DNA from: Vibrio ostreae | GTDB lineage: Bacteria > Pseudomonadota > Gammaproteobacteria > Enterobacterales > Vibrionaceae | NCBI RefSeq assembly: GCF_019226825.1 | Contig: NZ_CP076643.1 | Span: forward strand, 1,550,001 to 1,614,000 | Direction of reading: 5' to 3' | Length of the DNA: 64,000 nucleotides | Part shown: positions 46,340 through 56,650 of the stretch, piece by piece | How positions within the stretch are numbered: position 1 is the stretch's first letter | How the letters are laid out: every line of letters begins with the position of its first letter | The notes under the pieces: generated by a model | The model's input: only the letters and a program-made list of their open reading frames with translations | Told to the model about the DNA's origin: nothing | The model's database searches: none | Made by a program: the position numbers and the translations under genes

Positions 46340-47278
46340 TCAGAGCCGGACATAAGGCGCAAGACGGGCGTCCCAGTAGCAGGGCTCCCCGATCCGCTGC
46401 TTGAGGAAATCGATCACCACTGAGGTTTTCTTGGGCAGATGTTTACGACTTGGGTAAACCGCATAAAATGGCATATTCTGGCAGGCCTGCCAGTCCGGCA
46501 GCAACTGAATCAGTTGACCATTACGAAACTCGTCACGAATCAGATAGGTTGCCAGGTAAGCAATGCCCCAACCGGCGACCGCCGCTTCGCGTACCGCTTC
46601 GGCCAAATCCACCGAGTAGTTACCCGCCACCTTGATATTGAGCTGCTGCGCCCCCTGACGAAAAGCCCAGCTGGTGTAATCGCGTTCCCAGCTCCGGTAA
46701 ATCAGGCAATTGTGATCTTGTAAATCATAAGGCGTCTGCGGGCTGTCGTGATGCAACAAGTATTCCGGCGACGCCGCCACCACAAACTGGCAATCGGCCA
46801 GACGGCGGGCAACATAGCCCTCCGGTAAATGCTCATTACTGGTAATCCACAAATCCAGCCCTTCATTGAGCATATCTATCTTGCCATCAAACAGATGCAC
46901 TTCGACCTTCAGGCTCGGATACAACTCTCTCAGCTCCTGCAGGGCTGGCAGTACATGTAAACTGCCAAATGACTGGGACAAGCCAAGGCGCAGCAGGCCG
47001 GACACTTCCTCACGCTGACTGTCGAGCTCACTCTGGGCATCACTGACCAGTGCCACCAGTTGCTCGCTGTGACGATACAACGCCTGCCCGGCTTCGGTGA
47101 CTGTAAAACTGCGCGTGGTGCGCTGCACCAGCTTCATCCCCACCGAGGCTTCAAGCTGGGCCAGTTGCTTACTGACATGTGACACCGATACACCCAGGCT
47201 GTGGGCTGCCGCAGTAAAGCTCTGATGTTTAATCAGCGTAGCAAACATCACCATCTGACTGGCCCGTTCAGCAAACAC
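46340..47278 (-). CDS. LysR-family transcriptional regulator
   Basis: 312 aa. N-terminal winged HTH (MVMFATLIKHQSFTAAAHSL, VSVSHVSKQLAQLEASVG, RTTRSFTVTEAG) and a type-2 periplasmic-binding-like effector domain (~92-300). It resembles the group with C-terminal YPSRKHLPKKTSVVIDFLKQ found in many orphan regulators such as AaeR/DmlR-like proteins. Target and ligand are unknown; there is no divergent gene, which is unusual for LysR regulators. Confidence 0.88.
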   Translation of the reverse strand: MFAERASQMVMFATLIKHQSFTAAAHSLGVSVSHVSKQLAQLEASVGMKLVQRTTRSFTVTEAGQALYRHSEQLVALVSDAQSELDSQREEVSGLLRLGLSQSFGSLHVLPALQELRELYPSLKVEVHLFDGKIDMLNEGLDLWITSNEHLPEGYVARRLADCQFVVAASPEYLLHHDSPQTPYDLQDHNCLIYRSWERDYTSWAFRQGAQQLNIKVAGNYSVDLAEAVREAAVAGWGIAYLATYLIRDEFRNGQLIQLLPDWQACQNMPFYAVYPSRKHLPKKTSVVIDFLKQRIGEPCYWDARLAPYVRL

Positions 47279-47345
47279 TATGGCACCTCAGGCAGCGGAA
47301 TAGCCGCAAAAAATGGCAAAGACATAACAACCTTTTTAGATAAAT

Positions 47346-47365
47346 AAGGGCTCTGATGAGCCCTT
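47346..47365 (-). terminator. Terminator of the mltB-like gene
   Basis: 8-bp stem AAGGGCTC/GAGCCCTT with loop TGAT; minus strand continues ATTTATCT. Confidence 0.6.
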
Positions 47366-47374
47366 AACATGAAA

Positions 47375-48346
47375 CTAAAATTTAATCCGGTCGGCGAGAT
47401 GGCTGACCGCGAGCGCAAAGTAGTACGAGCGGTTCCATTTCATCAACACGTTGTAGTTATTATAAACCAGATAAATACGGCCGCTTTCGTCGTCCGGCAT
47501 GATCAGCCAGGCTTTGATGTCGTTATCCAGTTTTGGCAGAGGCTTGCCATCATAACGGGTCACGCCCAGTTTGCTCCATTCCTGCAGCAACTTACCTTTG
47601 TCAGCTTCACGCCCTTGTAGGTCATGCTCAAAACCGTGCGGGATCTTGACCTGGCGGCCCCAGGTAAATTTGTCATCCCAGCCTGAACTGCTTAGATAGT
47701 TGGCGGTTGACGCAAACACATCGGCTTTGGTGCCCCAGATGTCTTTCTTACCATCTCCGTCGCCGTCAGCGGCAAAAGAGAGGAAGGAGCTTGGCATAAA
47801 CTGACATTGCCCCATCGCACCCGCCCAGGAACCTTTCATTTTATCTGCGCTGATATGACCCTGTTCGAGGATTTGCAGGGCCGCCATCGCCTCTTTGCGG
47901 AAAAACGCCTCACGGCGTCCTTCGTAAGCCATGGTCGACAAGGCATCAATCACACTGTAGTTGCCCATATGACGGCCGAAATTACTTTCGACGCCCCACA
48001 AAGCAACGATAAAGCGCGGCTGCACACCATATTGTTTGCCGATACGCTGTAGCTCGTCGTAGTGCTCGTCGTACAATTCCTGCGCTTGTTTGACTTTCCA
48101 GTCCGGTACCGCGCGCGGAATGTATTCATCCAGAGTGAGTTTTTTTTCTGGCTGATTGCGATCAGCCACCACAGCGCGTGGCTTGTACTCGACGCCGTCA
48201 AACGCCTCAGTCAGTATCTGTTCTGAAATACCTTCCTGACGCGCCTGCTGTTTAAGACCTTCGACATATTGTTCAAAGCTGACCTCATTGGCCAGAACGG
48301 GTGTTGCAAGGGTGAATCCCAGAATAACTGACAGTAATTTTTTCAA
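47375..48346 (-). CDS. Lytic murein transglycosylase, MltB family
   Basis: 323 aa. Signal peptide MKKLLSVILGFTLATPVLA without a lipobox, so soluble periplasmic rather than lipidated like E. coli MltB. SLT_2 domain with catalytic Glu in ALWGVESNFGRHMG, and GSWAGAMGQCQFMPSSFLSFA, DGDGDGKKDIW. It cuts the MurNAc-GlcNAc bond of peptidoglycan to make anhydro ends. It sits behind ycgL and near minCDE as in other vibrios. Confidence 0.9.
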   Translation of the reverse strand: MKKLLSVILGFTLATPVLANEVSFEQYVEGLKQQARQEGISEQILTEAFDGVEYKPRAVVADRNQPEKKLTLDEYIPRAVPDWKVKQAQELYDEHYDELQRIGKQYGVQPRFIVALWGVESNFGRHMGNYSVIDALSTMAYEGRREAFFRKEAMAALQILEQGHISADKMKGSWAGAMGQCQFMPSSFLSFAADGDGDGKKDIWGTKADVFASTANYLSSSGWDDKFTWGRQVKIPHGFEHDLQGREADKGKLLQEWSKLGVTRYDGKPLPKLDNDIKAWLIMPDDESGRIYLVYNNYNVLMKWNRSYYFALAVSHLADRIKF

Positions 48347-48370
48347 GATGCCCTCCCCGAGTCATCCCGC

Positions 48371-48649
48371 TCAGTGTTTGGTTTGAGCTTTTCGTTGTTT
48401 GTGTTGTTCTAACAGGTTCTCTGGTGGTGGCGGCAATTGCAAGAAGAAGCCTTGTTCGTCAAGCGAGGCTTTGACCTTCTCCACATCAACCAGCGCTAAC
48501 TGGCGCTTTTCCAGATTCACCAGCATAACAAAGACAGGTTTACCAAACATCTGCATCAAAGTGTCAGGAACCTGTGAAAAGTCATCGCGTTTCGGAATGT
48601 AAAGGTAAGTACCTTCTTTCTTAGAACTTTTATAGATAGAACAAAGCAT
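48371..48649 (-). CDS. ycgL: YcgL-family protein
   Basis: 92 aa. YcgL domain: [59 protein letters not shown] small cytosolic protein of unknown function that is regularly found next to minC in gammaproteobacteria, here divergent from it. The start at 48649 follows AAAAGGCTCC. Confidence 0.92.
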   Translation of the reverse strand: MLCSIYKSSKKEGTYLYIPKRDDFSQVPDTLMQMFGKPVFVMLVNLEKRQLALVDVEKVKASLDEQGFFLQLPPPPENLLEQHKQRKAQTKH

Positions 48650-48840
48650 GAGGAGCCTTTTATTAACCTAATGGCGGTTTTTGTTTATAAATGGTCAACT
48701 TTTACCAAAATTGTGCCCAAATCACTCATTTGACCGCAAGACCGCTTGCTGCGTCAATGCGCTGAATATAACATGAGTCACCTAGTCTCAGGCAACGCTC
48801 TTTGTCATGCAGCCACGAGTTTATTGAGGTCAACGTTACA

Positions 48841-49503
48841 ATGTCGAATACCCATGACCTGAAAGGTAGCAGTTTTACTTTATCGGTTTTACACCTTTCT
48901 GATAATCACATCGCCAGTGCGGTCGATTTTCTGAAACAGAAGGTGTCACAGGCGCCTGCATTTTTTGCTAATGCACCTGTGGTGCTCAATATTGCCAAAG
49001 TCGAACAGGATCTGGACTTTCCGGCCCTGAAACAGGGCATGAGTGAAGCCGGCCTGATCCCGGTTGGTGTGACCGGGTGTAAAGACAAGCGTTGCCAGTT
49101 ACAGGCATCAGAGGCCGGGTTTGCAGTGATGACCACCAGCAATAACCCGAATAAAGCGCCGGCAAAAATGGCACCGACAAAAATAGTCCGTACGCCGATC
49201 CGATCCGGTCAGCAGGTCTATGCTAAAGATGGTGACCTGGTGATCCTTAATCACGTCAGTCCGGGTGCGGAAGTCATTGCCGACGGGTCTATTCATATTC
49301 ATGGCACACTGCGTGGCCGGGCAATAGCCGGGGCCAGTGGCCAGAAAGAAGCTAAAATTATCTGTCATGATTTACAAGCTGAGCTGGTATCTATCGCGGG
49401 TAATTACTGGCTGAGCGATAAAATTGAAAGTGAGTTCTGGCAGAAAAAAGTGATGCTCAGCATGACTGATGACTCACTGCATTTTGAAGTACTCACCATT
49501 TAA
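48841..49503 (+). CDS. minC: Septum site inhibitor MinC
   Basis: 220 aa from 48841 ([19 protein letters not shown]); the frame is open 13 codons earlier but the family starts here and GAGGT precedes it. N-terminal FtsZ-inhibiting domain to ~110, Lys/Pro-rich linker ([14 protein letters not shown]), C-terminal beta-helix domain with [34 protein letters not shown] that binds MinD. It blocks FtsZ rings near the poles. Confidence 0.95.
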   Translation: MSNTHDLKGSSFTLSVLHLSDNHIASAVDFLKQKVSQAPAFFANAPVVLNIAKVEQDLDFPALKQGMSEAGLIPVGVTGCKDKRCQLQASEAGFAVMTTSNNPNKAPAKMAPTKIVRTPIRSGQQVYAKDGDLVILNHVSPGAEVIADGSIHIHGTLRGRAIAGASGQKEAKIICHDLQAELVSIAGNYWLSDKIESEFWQKKVMLSMTDDSLHFEVLTI

Positions 49504-49538
49504 AAAAATTCGTAAAAAATTCGGAAGGAAAAACTCAA

Positions 49539-50351
49539 ATGGCACGCATCATTGTCGTTACGTCAGGAAAAGGTGGGGTTGGTAAGACCACCTCCAGCGC
49601 AGCTATCGCGTCAGGTTTAGCGCTGCAAGGTAAAAAGACCGCGGTAATCGATTTTGATATCGGTCTGCGTAATCTGGATTTGATCATGGGTTGTGAGCGC
49701 CGCGTAGTCTACGACTTTGTTAATGTGATCAACGGAGAAGCCACGCTGAACCAGGCGCTGATTAAAGATAAGCGCAACGAGAATCTGTTCATCTTGCCGG
49801 CTTCACAAACCCGCGACAAGGATGCACTGAGTAAAGAAGGCGTACAGCGCATTCTTAACGAACTGAAAGAGATGGATTTTGACTTCATCGTATGTGACTC
49901 ACCGGCCGGTATTGAGCAAGGCGCTTTGATGGCATTGTATTACGCCGATGAAGCGATTGTGACCACGAACCCGGAAGTCTCATCGGTGCGCGACTCTGAC
50001 CGTATCCTGGGTATTCTGGACTCTAAATCACTGCGTGCTGAACAAGGCCTTGAGCCAGTGAAACAGCACCTGCTGCTGACCCGCTACAGCCCGCTACGTG
50101 TCACTCAGGGTGAAATGCTGTCGGTGCAGGATGTGGAAGAAATTCTGCATGTGCCTCTGGTTGGTGTCATTCCGGAGAGCCAGGCGGTACTGAATGCGTC
50201 TAACAAAGGTATTCCGGTCATTTTTGACGATCAGTCGGATGCGGGCCAGGCTTATCAGGACACAGTGTCACGTCTTCTGGGTGAGCAAGTGGAATTCCGT
50301 TTCCTGACCGAGCCGAAGAAAGGCATCTTTAAACGACTTTTTGGGGGCTAA
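49539..50351 (+). CDS. minD: Septum site ATPase MinD
   Basis: 270 aa. Deviant Walker A SGKGGVGKTTSS, VIDFDIGLRNLDLIMGCERR, switch DSPAGIEQGA, and the C-terminal amphipathic membrane helix KKGIFKRLFGG. It carries MinC to the membrane and oscillates with MinE. 35 nt after minC with GGAAGGAAAA as ribosome site. Confidence 0.97.
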   Translation: MARIIVVTSGKGGVGKTTSSAAIASGLALQGKKTAVIDFDIGLRNLDLIMGCERRVVYDFVNVINGEATLNQALIKDKRNENLFILPASQTRDKDALSKEGVQRILNELKEMDFDFIVCDSPAGIEQGALMALYYADEAIVTTNPEVSSVRDSDRILGILDSKSLRAEQGLEPVKQHLLLTRYSPLRVTQGEMLSVQDVEEILHVPLVGVIPESQAVLNASNKGIPVIFDDQSDAGQAYQDTVSRLLGEQVEFRFLTEPKKGIFKRLFGG

Positions 50352-50357
50352 ACCGTT

Positions 50358-50621
50358 ATGTCATTACTTGAGTTTTTTCGACCACAGAAGAAAACCTCAG
50401 CCAACCTTGCCAAAGAGCGTCTGCAGATCATCGTGGCCGAGCGCCGCAGCCAGAATGATCCGGCTCCGAACTACCTGCCGCAGTTGAAAGAAGACATTCT
50501 GCAGGTGATTGCCAAATACGTAGCGATTGACCCAAACATGGTCGAGCTGTCGTTTGAACACAAGGGCGACGATCTGGCTGTGCTGGAACTGAACGTTAAG
50601 CTACCGGATGACGAGAAGTAA
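50358..50621 (+). CDS. minE: Division topology factor MinE
   Basis: 87 aa. N-terminal membrane/MinD-contact part [30 protein letters not shown] and the dimerisation domain [17 protein letters not shown]. It stimulates the MinD ATPase and sets the oscillation. 6 nt after minD; followed by a terminator. Confidence 0.96.
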   Translation: MSLLEFFRPQKKTSANLAKERLQIIVAERRSQNDPAPNYLPQLKEDILQVIAKYVAIDPNMVELSFEHKGDDLAVLELNVKLPDDEK

Positions 50622-50627
50622 GTGACA

Positions 50628-50658
50628 AAGAGCCGACCTGAGGTCGGCTCTTGTTTTT
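50628..50658 (+). terminator. Terminator of minCDE
   Basis: 11-bp stem AAGAGCCGACC/GGTCGGCTCTT with a 3-nt loop, then GTTTTTC. Confidence 0.92.
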
Positions 50659-50670
50659 CTGCTATCCGGC

Positions 50671-52518
50671 TCAGCAGTGATAATGCTTGGCAATATACTG
50701 CTCAAACTGCTGGCATAACTCTTCATCAGACTGCTCATTCGACGCAATCTCTTGTGCGCCGTTGACAACCTTAATGGCTGCATTGAGCGATGCGACCGGT
50801 GCCCGCTCACGTGTCGCCAGCGCGGTTATCTTATCCTGCTGGACCTGCCAGGCCTGCTCTGGCGATAAATTACACACATCCGCCAGGTACTTGGCATTAA
50901 AGCCCTCTCCGGTCAGGCTCTTGATTGTGTCATTGTGCGACTGACTGTTTCCGCAATGCCAGTAGTTTTCGGCCAGTAGCGGACCAATACGCGGGTTATC
51001 GGTCAGATAACCCAATGTGTCGAGGAAATAGGCACGGGTCTGGTAAACCGCCATGTGCGCCAGCAGATAACCGTGATAGGCACAAGCCGATTCATCGGAC
51101 AGCAGATGCGGAATCGCCAGCAGCGGTCGCGGACTGCACCCTAAACCGACAATACGCTGCTCCGTTTCACGCGCCAGTGCGGTAATGCGTTGCGGCGTTA
51201 GCTCTGCATCGCTGAGCTCATAGAGCGCACGTTCAAAGTACGGCACCAGCAGAATACTGCGCTCCTCATAAGCTTTAAATGGCTGGCGGCTGAAGACCAT
51301 GCTTTTAATCACTTCATCCGGCACCGCCTCACCTTTAGCGTTAAGAGCGTAGGTTTTCAGCCAGTCAGCATCGGTCAGCAGACTGTCGCAGAACATTGAC
51401 TGGGTTTCAGCATAGGCCATGGAGGTGGGCGCAAACTCCTGAGAAAAACACGGAGCGTTCATTTTCACGTTGGCAAAGTGCGCCGCGTGACCACCTTCAT
51501 GGAACAGAGTGTTAATACCGTCGTAGCCGCTGCCGACCTGATCCGGCTTAGCGTTACTGGTGAAATTGACTTTTGCCGCCACCCAGTGGCCCTGGTCATA
51601 AAACGACGGAATCGGCCCGTGGCAAAAACCGTTCGGATATTTGCCTTTGCGATCGAGCAGATCCAGAGTCAGCTCAGCACCGGAATAATCAATATTCAAA
51701 CGACCAAACGATTCTACCCAGCGCCGTAGGGAACGGGAAAACGGCACGTAAGGGTCCAGTTCACGCATCACATCGCCAGCAAAAGAGAAGATGAAGTTAT
51801 GCCCGCTCAGCGACTGCTCACCTTTCTCATCGGCCAGGTTATTCAGGCTGCGCAAATGGCTGTCACGGGTACGCAGCTCAAAGTCATCCAGGATGGTAAA
51901 CAGCTGCTCAGTGGTCATTTTTTCTTTTTTCGCCACCGAGTAATCAAAAAAGGTGGCGTAACCCAGGCTGCGGGCAAATTCATTGCGCAGCTTCACCAGT
52001 TCAATAAAACCATTCTCCAGCAGCCACTGCTCCAGACCGAGCAGCGCCTGATGAGCACTTTCACGTACAGCTTCGTTAGCATGGGTACGAATAGTGGACG
52101 ACAACGTCACAATCGAGGCTTCAACCTGCTCGCCCTGTTCATTACGGTAATAGAGCGGATGCTGCTGCTTTTTCTCAAACAGGTCAGACTCAAACTGAAT
52201 CAGCCTGGATTTAAACTGCTGAGCCGATTGGGACTCCAGCGCATGAGATTCAAACATCGCCAGCCAGCCCTTAAGGCCGGTCAGAGTCTGCTGTTTCAGT
52301 TCAGGGTCGGCAATATTGTGGGCCGCATCAATCTGTGCCCGGATGGTGGTTATCTGCTCACCAGCACTGAGAAACTGGGTCCAGGCGGTTTGTGCCTGAG
52401 TCGATCCATCATGATCATCACTGATCCCCATATAGGTATCCCAGAAAAAGTCTTCTTTGACCCGATGAAGTTGCAGATAACGCTGATTGAGATCGTTGAG
52501 ATATTGAGTCGCTGTCAT
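50671..52518 (-). CDS. M3-family zinc oligopeptidase
   Basis: 615 aa from the ATG at 52518 (MTATQYLNDLNQRYLQLHRV), with AAAAGGAATCC before it; the frame extends 27 codons upstream without a ribosome site. Zinc motif FHEGGHAAHF, followed by the third ligand region FAPTSMAYAETQSMF. It cleaves peptides in the cytoplasm; it belongs to the PepF/oligopeptidase A superfamily but is neither PrlC nor Dcp by motif. The minus-strand gene ends 50 nt from minE. Confidence 0.88.
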   Translation of the reverse strand: MTATQYLNDLNQRYLQLHRVKEDFFWDTYMGISDDHDGSTQAQTAWTQFLSAGEQITTIRAQIDAAHNIADPELKQQTLTGLKGWLAMFESHALESQSAQQFKSRLIQFESDLFEKKQQHPLYYRNEQGEQVEASIVTLSSTIRTHANEAVRESAHQALLGLEQWLLENGFIELVKLRNEFARSLGYATFFDYSVAKKEKMTTEQLFTILDDFELRTRDSHLRSLNNLADEKGEQSLSGHNFIFSFAGDVMRELDPYVPFSRSLRRWVESFGRLNIDYSGAELTLDLLDRKGKYPNGFCHGPIPSFYDQGHWVAAKVNFTSNAKPDQVGSGYDGINTLFHEGGHAAHFANVKMNAPCFSQEFAPTSMAYAETQSMFCDSLLTDADWLKTYALNAKGEAVPDEVIKSMVFSRQPFKAYEERSILLVPYFERALYELSDAELTPQRITALARETEQRIVGLGCSPRPLLAIPHLLSDESACAYHGYLLAHMAVYQTRAYFLDTLGYLTDNPRIGPLLAENYWHCGNSQSHNDTIKSLTGEGFNAKYLADVCNLSPEQAWQVQQDKITALATRERAPVASLNAAIKVVNGAQEIASNEQSDEELCQQFEQYIAKHYHC

Positions 52519-52667
52519 TGGATTCCTTTTCAACCTTAACCGCCGTGCTCCAGTCAATACGCCAGCACCGCGCGATAAAGAATAATCAACCGAATCCATA
52601 TCATAGCACAGCGAGGTCAGTGCTTTGCGATCCGGCAGGCAGAACCGGATACCGTTCGATACGCCAG

Positions 52668-52696
52668 AAAAGCAAAACCGGCCTCAAGGCCGGTTT
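52668..52696 (-). terminator. Terminator of rnd
   Basis: 9-bp stem AAACCGGCC/GGCCGGTTT, 4-nt loop; minus strand continues TGCTTTTC. Confidence 0.8.
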
Positions 52697-52723
52697 GTCA
52701 CGATATGCGTTCAGAAACTGGCC

Positions 52724-53839
52724 TTACACCAACGCCAGTAACTTGTTACCGAGCAGCGGCTGACGCCAGCTCTGCATCAGATCAGGCAATTTGGCCGGAT
52801 CTTTATCTTCAAACCACACCCAGTTCAAAAGCTGGTTGATCTGTTTTTTAGACGCCAGGAACTCAGCCGCCAGACCTGAGGTTTGTGAAACATTTTTCAC
52901 TTCATCTTTCAGCTTTTTGAACAGCTGCTTATAGCCCGGATAATCCATCAGCGGCACGATTTTAGCCGGGTACTGATCCGGTGGCGTTTGCTGCGCGGCT
53001 TTCACCAGGGTAATGATTTTGCTGCTGTGACGACGAATCACATGCGGGTCAATCCCCTCTTCTTCCATCCGTTTCGGACTGCGCAGCGCCAGACGGGCGA
53101 TGGTCAGCAAATCGTTTTCACGAATCACAAAGTTGAGCGCCAGGTCGCGTTTCACCGCTTCATTATAACGCCAGGTCGCCAGAGGCTTAAGGACCGCCAG
53201 TTCACGCGGTTTAAGTTGCCAGGCTCCCTTAATATCCAGGTAGGCACACTCTGGATCGCTGACCCGGACACGCTTGTCCGACAACAGTTCAGATTCCTGC
53301 TGCGCCGCTTCCCACCAGCCGGCTTTCGTCACTCGTTCCAGCAACTGTTCATACATCGGCAGCAGATAGAACACATCCGCTGCTGCGTATTCCAGCTGCT
53401 TTTGCGACAGCGGGCGGGCCAGCCAGTCGGTACGCGATTCGCTTTTATCCAGTTCCACGCCTAACAGATCCTGGGCCAGTGCCGCAAAACCGGTCGACAG
53501 ACCATAGCCCAGAAACGCGGCCATGATTTGGGTGTCAACCATAGGAAACGGCACACAACCGAAGCTGTTTTTAAACACTTCAATGTCTTCACCACAAGCA
53601 TGCAGTACCTTGAGTACCGAGGTATCCTGCAACAACTCCACAAACGGAGACATCTCGTCCAACGCCTGCGGGTCAATCAGCGACAGGTTCTCGCCATCGA
53701 ACAACTGAATCAGGCCCAGCTGCGGGTAAAAAGTACGGGTGCGGACAAATTCAGTGTCCAGCATCACCACGTCTGCGTCGCGTGCCAGGCTGCAGACACG
53801 TTGAAGATCATTGAGTTGATTGATTATCTGATAATTCAC
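52724..53839 (-). CDS. rnd: Ribonuclease D
   Basis: 371 aa. DEDD exonuclease: VVMLDTEFVRTRTF (first Asp and Glu), LHACGEDIEVFK (second Asp), and LEYAAADVFYLLPMYEQL (Tyr and last Asp). Two HRDC-type domains follow (KPRELAVLKPLATWR; ~210-360). It trims the 3' ends of tRNA and other stable RNA. Confidence 0.94.
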   Translation of the reverse strand: MNYQIINQLNDLQRVCSLARDADVVMLDTEFVRTRTFYPQLGLIQLFDGENLSLIDPQALDEMSPFVELLQDTSVLKVLHACGEDIEVFKNSFGCVPFPMVDTQIMAAFLGYGLSTGFAALAQDLLGVELDKSESRTDWLARPLSQKQLEYAAADVFYLLPMYEQLLERVTKAGWWEAAQQESELLSDKRVRVSDPECAYLDIKGAWQLKPRELAVLKPLATWRYNEAVKRDLALNFVIRENDLLTIARLALRSPKRMEEEGIDPHVIRRHSSKIITLVKAAQQTPPDQYPAKIVPLMDYPGYKQLFKKLKDEVKNVSQTSGLAAEFLASKKQINQLLNWVWFEDKDPAKLPDLMQSWRQPLLGNKLLALV

Positions 53840-53890
53840 AAATGGCTCGCTTTAAGGCTCCCTGCTGAAATCGCCCTGACTCCATGGGAA

Positions 53891-53919
53891 TAAAAATGCC
53901 GACAATTAAAGCCGGCATT
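53891..53919 (-). terminator. Terminator of fadD
   Basis: 7-bp stem AATGCCG/CGGCATT with an 11-nt loop that can pair further (one GC); minus strand goes on TTTATT. Confidence 0.75.
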
Positions 53920-53944
53920 GTAACATTAAATGGTGATATGTGCG

Positions 53945-55642
53945 TTACGCGCTTTTTCTCTGCTCCGCGTGCTGCGCTTCGTTTTCTTCACGCAAAACCC
54001 GGCGCAGGATTTTACCGACGTTACTTTTCGGCAGTTCATCGCGAAACTCGACCAGTTTCGGAACTTTATAGCCGGTCAGATGCTGGCGACAGTGAGCGAT
54101 TACTTCATCTTTGGTCAGGCTGGCATCGCTTTTCACCACGTAAACCTTGACCACTTCACCGGACACTTCGTGCGATTGCCCGATCGCCGCCACTTCCAAC
54201 ACCTTGCTGTTAAGCGCCACTACATCTTCAATCTCATTCGGATAGACGTTAAAACCGGACACCAAAATCATGTCCTTCTTGCGGTCAACAATGTAAATCA
54301 TGCCCAGCTCGTCAAAGCGCACGATATCGCCGGTCGACAGCCAGCCGTCCTGATCGATCACCTCTCTGGTCGCTTCCGGACGCTGCCAGTAACCCTGCAT
54401 CACCTGCGGACCACGCACCTGAAGCTCACCGGTCTGATCAAACGGCAGCACATTGCCCTCTTCATCGACGATACGCGCTTCGGTCGAAGGCACCGGCAGA
54501 CCAATCGCACCGGAGTAGTCCACCAGATCATACGGGTTACCAGTCACCAGAGGCGAACACTCGGTCAGGCCATAACCTTCCAGCAAATGGATACCGGTGA
54601 TCTTTTTCCACTTCTCCGCCACCGCGCGCTGCACCGCCATACCACCGCCGACCGACAATGTCATATTGCTGAAATCGAGCTCGCGGAAATCTTCATTGTT
54701 GACCAGCGCATTGAACAGGGTATTCACCCCGGTAATTGCGGTAAACGGATGCTTTTGCAGCTCTTTAACAAAGCCGGGAATATCGCGCGGGTTAGTGATC
54801 AGTAAATTCTGCGCGCCCATTTCAATAAACAGCAGGCAGTTCACCGTCAGGGCAAACACGTGATAAAGCGGCAGTGCCGTCACCACCAGCTCACGCCCTT
54901 CCCGCAGTACCGGCCCATAGGCACCTTTGGCCTGCAGCACGTTAGCGACCATGTTGCGGTGAGTCAGAATGGCCCCTTTGGCCACCCCCGTGGTGCCGCC
55001 GGTGTATTGCAGAAAGGCAATGTCTTCGCCGGACATGAAGGGTTTGACGTATTGCAGACGACGCCCTTTGTGCAGCGCTTTGCGCATCGAGATTGCACCG
55101 GGCAGATTGTACTTCGGCACCATGCCTTTGATGTACTTGACCACAAAATCAACCACCGTGCCTTTGGCACGCGGCAGCATCTGACCCAGGCTGGTCAGCA
55201 CCACATGCTTGACGGCGGTATTGGCGACAATCTGCTCTAGCGTATTGGCAAAGTTGGAAACAATCACGATTGCCCGCACATCAGCATCGTTGAGCTGATG
55301 CTCCAGCTCGCGAGGGGTATACAGCGGGTTAACGTTCACGGCAATCATACCCGCTCGCAGGATGCCGAACAGCGCAACCGGATACTGCAACAGGTTAGGC
55401 ATCATTAGTGCGACGCGGTCGCCCTTTTTCAGCTTGAGTTCGTTCTGCAGGTAAGCCGCAAACGCCCGGCTTCGCTCCTCCAGTTTACGGTAGGTCATCA
55501 CTGACCCCATGTTAATGAACGCAGGCTGATCGGCATACTGGCGGGCAGATTGCTCGAACATTTCGACCAATGACAGATATTGGTCCGGATTTATGCTTTC
55601 CGGTACATCACTTGGATAACGTGAGAGCCAAGGTTTATCCAC
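53945..55642 (-). CDS. fadD: Long-chain fatty acid-CoA ligase
   Basis: 565 aa from a GTG at 55642 (then [16 protein letters not shown], which matches the family N terminus); GAGGAG lies eight nt upstream of it, whereas the ATG 18 nt further up is itself part of that stretch. AMP-binding motif [27 protein letters not shown], and the FACS region [22 protein letters not shown]. It activates imported fatty acids at the inner membrane for beta-oxidation; fadH in this window belongs to the same pathway. Confidence 0.95.
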   Translation of the reverse strand: MDKPWLSRYPSDVPESINPDQYLSLVEMFEQSARQYADQPAFINMGSVMTYRKLEERSRAFAAYLQNELKLKKGDRVALMMPNLLQYPVALFGILRAGMIAVNVNPLYTPRELEHQLNDADVRAIVIVSNFANTLEQIVANTAVKHVVLTSLGQMLPRAKGTVVDFVVKYIKGMVPKYNLPGAISMRKALHKGRRLQYVKPFMSGEDIAFLQYTGGTTGVAKGAILTHRNMVANVLQAKGAYGPVLREGRELVVTALPLYHVFALTVNCLLFIEMGAQNLLITNPRDIPGFVKELQKHPFTAITGVNTLFNALVNNEDFRELDFSNMTLSVGGGMAVQRAVAEKWKKITGIHLLEGYGLTECSPLVTGNPYDLVDYSGAIGLPVPSTEARIVDEEGNVLPFDQTGELQVRGPQVMQGYWQRPEATREVIDQDGWLSTGDIVRFDELGMIYIVDRKKDMILVSGFNVYPNEIEDVVALNSKVLEVAAIGQSHEVSGEVVKVYVVKSDASLTKDEVIAHCRQHLTGYKVPKLVEFRDELPKSNVGKILRRVLREENEAQHAEQRKSA

Positions 55643-55749
55643 GGTAAAACTCCTCGTCATAGGCTGGCATTATTATCGTTTATCATTATTAGAATGATGC
55701 TATTACAGCACAGCCGGCGAGCTTGAGCACGAAAGTCTCAAACACTTGT

Positions 55750-56607
55750 TTAAATTTTGTTAACTAAGCCTAAAATTAGTTCTGCGACGAGGCCGGGTTG
55801 CTCAAGATGGCAATGGTGACCACCAGAAATAGTAAACATCTCCAAGCGATCATCGGGGTAAATGCGGCGATCCTCTTTTAAATGAGGGTAACCTCGCTTA
55901 CCCAGAATAACACGCTGTACACAGCGTATCTGCGCCATTATCGCCTCAGCGTGCTCAGGGGACATGCGATATAATGACTCACCTTTCAGTGCGCTGTCGT
56001 GGCGCCAGCGCCATTGTCCGTCCACTTGGGCAATGCCTCGTTCCACTACCGGCGTGATTAAGGGCGCGGCAATCTGATTGGCTTCGGCCCGTCGCTCGAC
56101 TGCCTGATCAAAGCTGCGATAGCCGCGCTCCGGTTTACGCCGTAGACGCTGGCGGCTGAGCACGCCGCGCCGTAAACGCTCAACACTGAGTTCAGGCGCT
56201 TCGGACAAAGGGGCCAGCCCTTCAATCTGAACTAATCCTACCACTTGGTCAGGAAAGGCGGCACTATAGCAACTTGCGATCAATGCACCAAGTGAATGAC
56301 CGACTAATATCCGTCTGTTTGGCGAAAAATGCGCCAAAAATTGGTATATATCGTCAATATAGTGATGAAATGGATAAAAGTGGTTATCCGCTTTATGGCT
56401 GGATAAACCATGACCGGGCAGATCCACGGCACACAGATGCGCGGTTGGCCAGACCTGCTGCAGCTCTGCCATTACTGAGATAAAACTGGCGGCATTGTCC
56501 ATCCAGCCATGTAAAAAAACGACCGAGAACTCGGCCGTTTGCAGATCACCGGTTTCCAGCGCAGCAAGCTGACCACCGGCTATCGGATAAGAGGTTGAAC
56601 GCAGCAT
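55750..56607 (-). CDS. Alpha/beta hydrolase
   Basis: 285 aa. Classical fold: oxyanion-loop HGWMDNAASF, nucleophile elbow GHSLGALIAS, C-terminal catalytic His in ISGGHHCHLEQP. The substrate is unknown; similar Vibrio proteins are annotated only as hydrolases. It may form an operon with the slp gene 43 nt upstream on the same strand. Confidence 0.87.
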   Translation of the reverse strand: MLRSTSYPIAGGQLAALETGDLQTAEFSVVFLHGWMDNAASFISVMAELQQVWPTAHLCAVDLPGHGLSSHKADNHFYPFHHYIDDIYQFLAHFSPNRRILVGHSLGALIASCYSAAFPDQVVGLVQIEGLAPLSEAPELSVERLRRGVLSRQRLRRKPERGYRSFDQAVERRAEANQIAAPLITPVVERGIAQVDGQWRWRHDSALKGESLYRMSPEHAEAIMAQIRCVQRVILGKRGYPHLKEDRRIYPDDRLEMFTISGGHHCHLEQPGLVAELILGLVNKI

Positions 56608-56650
56608 TATTTCACTTCTTGAATCGCTCTATTTGATTCCCTGCATCGCT

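Noticed and set aside
53930..54805. 291-aa plus-strand frame inside fadD
   Set aside because: Shadow of fadD, His/Arg/Gln-rich, no ribosome site.
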